Below, one piece after another: positions 59,040-64,000 of a DNA stretch of 64,000 nucleotides (within the stretch, counting starts at the first letter, position 1; each line of letters opens with the position of its first letter). The stretch is from NCBI GenBank assembly GCA_025642065.1, contig JAODUP010000150.1, positions 731,001-795,000 of the forward strand, read 5' to 3'. This DNA is from Paralvinella palmiformis (Eukaryota > Annelida > Polychaeta > Terebellida > Alvinellidae). The notes below the pieces were generated by a model. It did not search any database and was not told where the DNA came from. It worked only from the letters and a program-made list of their open reading frames with translations. The translations under genes and the position numbers were made by a program.

Positions 59040-61800
59040 AGATAAGATAGAGTTTATTTAAATTCGGTACAAGTACAATAGGAATTATTAGCTAAAAGCT
59101 ATTGACCAATGATCATGTATGATAAAGGAAGATGATGGCAGATGAAATGTATGTTGTCAGTAATAACAGCTGATTATATGAAATATGATTTTGTGACAAC
59201 GAAATTACAGACGTTTCAATGAACGACGGGTGCAGTTAAAACAAGAACAAATTGGACCATTCCATAACATAATAACTCTTCTAAACACCTTTATATTAAT
59301 AGTTTGTTTTGTTTCATTATTAAGTATATTCCATAACTTTACACCAGTATAAGAGATATACTTTTTACCATACTTAACAGTATTACATTTTGTCATAACA
59401 ATATTCATGACATTTCTCATATCATAGGCTGAATCGTGCATAACAAACATTTCATGTAGAGATTTTGGTCCCAGCATATTTACAATATTATAGACTTCCA
59501 ATAGAAGCAGCTTTAGTCTGTCAACATACAATAGTAGTTTATTACCTTTTCCAGGTAATTCGGCATAACAAGAAACATAGTCATTATAAATATAACGAAG
59601 ATCTCGCTTCTGAACACTTTCAGTTTTTGTATATCTGCCAAACTATAACAGTGTCACAGAGCTGGGAAAAAATGGAAAATGTGATAAATTGAAACACTCA
59701 AATAGAATGCTTTATCATGAACGCTTAGAACATTTGCAAGACGCCCCCAGAGCATTTAATTGGCGACTTGCTATTTTACATATTGTAGTAACATGGCCAT
59801 TAAAATTTAGTTCACGATCAATATGTACACCTAAATGTTTTACAGATCCCAGTGGGTGTAATATAATATTATCTATATTTACTGCGTTACAAAGGACATC
59901 ATTTGTGAAAAGTATGAACTAACTTTTACCAGGATTTGCTTGAAGGTTAATTTCACTAAACCAGTTAAACATTACCTTTGATACAGATTCGATTTTAGAT
60001 ACAATATCGTTTACAATTTTCCCATGGACACGTATAGAATTGTCATCTGTATAGTTATATATCTCACACAAATTACTGATCAAATACAATAAATCATTCG
60101 ATAAAACATTATAGATAAAAGTTCCCATTAATCAGGGCGCCACTGAGTCCTCCTTTATCTAAGTTAGACTTACAATTTTCAGCCAAGCACAATAGTACAC
60201 TTTGGCAACTATGACCTTTTCTGAATCCAGACAAATAAAACCATTCATCTGATCAATTACAATATTTCAAAACGCTTTACTCATGCAAGGAAGCACACCT
60301 TTGGCGGAATATTGTCAAAGCCAGTTGCTTTTTTAGTATTAACATTTCGCAAGATAGTAAACACATGTGTATGTAGGTTCGACAATTTTGAAATAAAACA
60401 TAGAGTTGCTTGTGGCAATATTGCCTTTAATATACAACACCCTGCGATTATTAACATGTGTGTTAACAATGTCATGAAATGTGTCACCCTCGGAGATGGA
60501 ATCATCATGTCCTATTGTCTTAGTGATATTTACATAGCACTCATCAAATTACTGACATCAGTCGATTTATTCATAACATTGTAATTTTCATTGAGAATTA
60601 TATCTTTGCTTTTTGAACAACTTTTATTACATATCAGCGGTTTTATACATTTCCACAATTCTTTACCGCCGTCTGACTTGACACAGGTATTACGCAGACA
60701 TTATTTTGATGTTGGCGATATATTTCCCAATTAGCAGGACATTTACAATTATAAAAAAGGTTTCTTCTGAACATACTTTTGACATTTATGGCGTTTCACA
60801 GGGGACCATTCATATAAGGTGTCCGATTGTTTCATACGATCTTTTTGTTTAGGGGATCATCTTCATCTATGACATGTTTCATAAGAGTTTCATAAAACCA
60901 ATATGCATCATCCACGTCGTCAAATATTTCACGTACATGATACGGAATGTTTGATATGTCATGTACATACACATTTTCCTCAGATTTTCTATTACTACGA
61001 TACAGAACATGCCTTGTCATTTTCACTGGTGGCTTTAATTTGGTAACAAAACAAACCATTTGGTAAAGATCACTCAAGTCACATTGAACACAACATATAT
61101 TCTTTAAACTTTTGGAGCCATTTGTTGTCACTAAATCAATCATCGTAGGGACTTTCCCTTTGAAACAAGTAGATGATTTTACGATATTTTTCACATAAAA
61201 TCAATCGGGGCGCCTCCGTGGTCTATCGGTAGCGTGTCGGACTACAAATCACTACCACCCGTGTTCAAATCTCGGCGTGGGCATATCTGAAGGTTGTTTC
61301 GTCTTTGACTTCGCCTCATTACCTTTGGAGGTCGCTCGGCCCATTTAGCCCACATTGTGCACAAAAGTGGCCGTAAAACAGCAATCATCATCATCATCAT
61401 CATCATCATAAAATAAATCATTCAAACAATTATTAGATTTTAACATATTACAAATCATGTCACAAACTTGATTTTCTTTGCTGTGTATTTGGTCAACATA
61501 TTCTCTATTTACGTCTTAAAATACACATTCGTTAGAGTTGGTTTTTTGTATACATTAAACAAAAGCCATTTTATACCATTCATGATAATTTGCACTACAA
61601 CAGATTTGACTCTACCAGATTTTATATCTTATCTTGTGAGTCAACTACAAGATCACAAGGTTCATGTTTTGGAAGATCGTTTTGGACGTACACCATGATA
61701 TCTTCAGGATGTTCCCTATGATCATGTCGATACAGAATAAAACCATTTAGAGCAAACATGTTATTGTTTAGAGCTTCAGCAAGAGGATGAAACTTAAAGC
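59040..61800 (-). pseudogene. LINE ORF2 relic (endonuclease, reverse transcriptase, C-terminus)
   Basis: Minus strand. Endonuclease: HPLAEALNNNMFALNGFILY and EDIMVYVQNDLPKHEPCDLV (about 61780-61600), VESVVVQIIMNGIKWLLFNV Y, then after the inserted SINE VKSSTCFKGKVPTMIDLVTT NGSKSLKN (about 61180-61100). Linker: ISNIPYHVREIFDDVDDAYW FYETLMKHVIDEDDP. RT: VNTKKATGFDNIPPKV (about 60360-60305), YNYTDDNSIRVHG, a YxDD box (about 60050), and KVMFNWFSEINLQANPGKS. Then LGVHID.ELNFNGHVTTICK (about 59850-59790) and the C-terminal KKYISYTGVKLWNILNNETK (about 59370-59310). Frameshifts and stops throughout; non-functional. The 3' end was not defined exactly. Confidence 0.85.
61195..61419 (+). mobile_element. 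tRNA-derived SINE inserted in the LINE, with target-site duplication
   Basis: The SINE body 61207-61407 matches the copy at 8633-8822 (GCCTCCGTGGTCTATCGGTA, GTTCAAATCTCGGCGTGGGC, TTACCTTTGGAGGTCGCTCG GCCCATTTAGCC) and ends in (CAT)n. The flanking 12-bp repeats ATAAAATCAATC (61195-61206) and ATAAAATAAATC (61408-61419) differ at one position. It splits the LINE endonuclease frame. Confidence 0.9.
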
Positions 61801-61955
61801 GAATAATGTTGATAATTATAATCCCAATTGTTAGATTATGTATATTCTTTTATATAAAACCCAATGAGTTCTTGTATTTCAATATTTTTTTTAATATGTA
61901 CGCTATTGGTGAGCTCAGTATTAGAGTATGTGGCACTCTCTTCTTGGCCACATCT

Positions 61956-63365
61956 TCAATACACATCCGCATTAGAATCAGAATACTTAGATTTGTGTCG
62001 TTTGGGTCCACAGTAGTGACAGTTAATAGGACCCCGATGGTGACATCTATCTTCGCGGTGATTTGTCTCGTCACAGTATCTACAGCGTATGGTTTTGGTA
62101 CTTCTGCCTAATGACTTGTAATGCTGCTTCTCATTTTCTTTGAGACGTCTTCTGTATGTCGTATCATTAACCGTCGCATCACTACGTCTGTACGCTGTAG
62201 ACCTCTCATCACTACATCTGTACGATGTAGACGAGTCATCGCGACGTCTGTACGTTGTTTCATTAGACATCTCATCGCGGGGTCTCAGCTCAGATGATCA
62301 TTTCTAAGTAGTTTTACTTTCGCAGCTTGTTGTCCTGGTTTGTTTCCGCTTGTCTTGGGTCCGACCCTGGCCTATGTCGACCTTTCTGGTTAGAGTCTAC
62401 ATTATATGGTATATCTGTCTGTGCTGGCCTCAATTCGAGCTTTTTGGCGACCTTATTCTGTCCCTTGTATGTTAAATGATGAAGGCCATCAAGATAGAAA
62501 CCCTCGTTGTCAGCCTTAAAATATTGTGTCACAGTATGTGCATGACACATCATCGCAGATCCCCTGTACTGCAGTATTGCCATTATCAATAAATCCTTCT
62601 GGATCATCTTTTGTATCTGAGTAATCACTGACCCCATCTACAAGAACTATGCTTCGATACTTGTAGTTTGTTAGCTGTACTACACCACTTCCCTAGTCAT
62701 ATTACTAACCTTCGCACCAGGAATGCATTTGATATGGGTGTTTAACAGTTTATCGTTTGTGATTATTGTTTATGGTGATTTTCAAGACTAAATGCCACTT
62801 CTGTCTTCAGCACCTTTAGTTCAGCGTTTTTACTTTTCAGTAGTGTTTGTTCATCAGCCATTGTCCGCATAAGAGAGAAAGGTGTTTCAAAATTGTTCAT
62901 TTTATCGTTCACACTTTCTATCAGATTTCGGAGCTGATTGTTAACAATGGAAGATGTATTTGTAAGAGACATAGGATCATTACCTTTGACAACAGTCTCG
63001 TTACCTCAGTGTGGCACGAGGGAGGCATAGATGACAACGGAGGTTTCTCAAAAACGAGACTAATATGTACATTTCCACCACAATGGGAAATATCAGATCT
63101 ATCATGGTTTTCAGGATCACTTATCTTACTCTGCCAGTTGGGGAGGGTATGTTGACCTCCACAGTGTCCATACACTTTGATGGTAACCTCACTGAAATCT
63201 CCCTTGGCTATCATGAATTCCACACAATTGGTAATATCATCAAATCCAGGATGACAAGCTCCTGAATATCCTTCTATTTGTGTGTTTGCTGGAGACCAGG
63301 TGGTGTATATACCAGGCACTTTGCCAATAGACACACACACACACACCGTAGTATTGCTTGACAAT
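61956..63365 (-). pseudogene. LINE ORF1 relic: RNase H1-N-like, coiled-coil-like, SGNH-esterase-like, CCHC knuckles
   Basis: Minus strand, 5' to 3'. (1) About 63310-63170: GKVPGIYTTWSPANTQIEGY followed by SGACHPGFDDITNCVEFM, closely resembling the RNase H1 N-terminal hybrid-binding (viroplasmin-type) domain pattern G..PGIY.TW....Q..G..GA...GF. (2) About 62975-62765 after a frameshift: a charged, leucine-containing helical segment (NNQLRNLIESVNDKMNNFET... LLKSKNAELKVLKTEVAFSL). (3) About 62755-62450 in two frames: NTHIKCIPGAKVSNMTREV, YKYRSIVLVDGVSDYSDTKD and GFYLDGLHHLTYKGQNKVAK KL. These resemble the block III-like and DxxH parts of SGNH hydrolases, an esterase type known in CR1-group ORF1 proteins. 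(4) About 62085-62000: CRYCDETNHREDRC, a full CCHC knuckle, then CHYCGPKRHKSKYS, whose last Cys is Ser. A (GT)n run sits immediately upstream of module 1. Not functional as it stands. Confidence 0.7.
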
Positions 63366-63851
63366 TGCTGTATGCACTATACTCACTATACAGGTGTGAG
63401 TCAATATCTACTTAAGGCTGAGTTAATGGATTATAAATCCGATCACAAAATCATAAATTATTCACTTAATCTCATAGAATCAGGTCTATAAATCATAAAA
63501 TCGTGATCACTGAAAGCTCACACATACGAGCATGTAAATAATTCACCAATATATGAATTATATTATGAAGAAAATATCCTTAAAACATTCAATAGTATTG
63601 AACCTGCCACCAATTGTCAAACGTGAAGAGACTTTCTGTTACAAAGTTAAAGTAATAAAGTAATCTATAGTTTAAAGTATCTCTATATGTTATTATGTTT
63701 TGTTAAATAATTTTAACAGACATTAAGCTTCTACGCAATATATGTTTATTTAACAAATGTTAAAATTAATCAAATGGACCATTTAACTTATAATAATAAC
63801 AATATAAACGTTTTATTTAAACGTTCTCGAACTTATTGACAAGAACCAAGT
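63366..63851. other. Upstream of the LINE ORF1 relic
   Basis: Probably contains the LINE 5' UTR. AACTTATTGACAAGAACCAA GTT at 63829-63851 also occurs, with one change, at 35512-35534, close to the other copy of the TIR element. No gene was seen. Confidence 0.4.
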
Positions 63852-64000
63852 TAAAGGGACAGTTCACCCTCAGAAAACATTTATTAAATATGTAAATCTT
63901 AGAACAGTAATAACAAATTCCACAGTAATAATCATGAAATATATCTGATATCGTAATTATAGGAAAATAGTCTAAATTACTGAAGGGCCGCGATTACGGC
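63852..64000. mobile_element. TIR element copy 2, cut by the window end
   Basis: AAAGGGACAGTTCACCCTCA begins a copy of the element at 34962-35420 in the opposite orientation. The sequence up to GAAGGGCCGCGATTACGGC matches the reverse complement of 35268-35415. Confidence 0.72.

Noticed and set aside
62847..63155. 102-residue plus-strand ORF
   Set aside because: It is the antisense of the LINE ORF1 relic, which carries recognisable motifs on the minus strand.

Overview
This is a eukaryotic nuclear window, AT-rich, intron-bearing and very rich in simple repeats. Two spliced lectin genes, tRNA-derived SINEs, several non-LTR retrotransposon (LINE) families and a Tc1-like transposon suggest a lophotrochozoan, most likely a mollusc. 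The species cannot be read from the sequence. No rRNA gene, intact tRNA gene, CRISPR array or bacterial-type operon was seen. Almost all long open frames in the window are microsatellites or minisatellites read through, or decayed transposon genes.

Region 1 (1-13 kb) holds the only two host genes I can assemble. Both are on the + strand, about 2.1 kb apart, and both start with a signal-peptide exon ending in phase 1. Gene A (1556-4630, 4 exons, 392 aa) is predicted to be secreted: a cysteine-rich SUEL/rhamnose-binding-lectin-like domain followed by a long Ser/Thr/Asn-rich tail. Gene B (6780-11829, 6 exons, 392 aa) is a type I membrane C-type-lectin-like receptor: signal peptide, CTLD, low-complexity stalk, transmembrane helix, and a 140-residue cytoplasmic tail with six tyrosines and a repeated HDNPx[F/Y] motif. 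Together they look like a small cluster of innate recognition genes, one soluble and one signalling. Gene B carries a SINE, a 27-bp minisatellite and a LINE endonuclease fragment in its introns, and a 43-bp minisatellite just past its stop codon.

Region 2 (13-32 kb) is transposon-dominated: a LINE 3' tail, a possible solo LTR, an inactivated Tc1-like transposase (minus strand, 15.5-16.5 kb), unidentified decayed coding sequence (17.7-19.1 kb), a 780-bp (CTCA)n array, then six LINE relics in both orientations around a 0.9-kb 27-bp minisatellite.

Region 3 (32-59 kb) is mostly non-coding. It has tandem arrays with units of 12, 18, 21, 24, 25 and 30 bp, two short TIR elements, a duplicated 0.8-0.9 kb block (39.4-40.3 and 47.4-48.2 kb), a fairly complete minus-strand LINE at 43.1-45.6 kb, small LINE fragments and a probable SINE.

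Region 4 (59-64 kb) is one long, decayed minus-strand LINE. Its ORF1 relic combines an RNase H1 N-terminal-like (hybrid-binding/viroplasmin-type) module, a coiled-coil-like segment, an SGNH-esterase-like domain and CCHC knuckles, upstream of an endonuclease-RT ORF2. A SINE has inserted into it. This domain order is the most unusual thing in the window. Two places (4.05-4.19 kb and 57.33-57.44 kb) look like assembly duplications carrying uncorrected single-base deletions.
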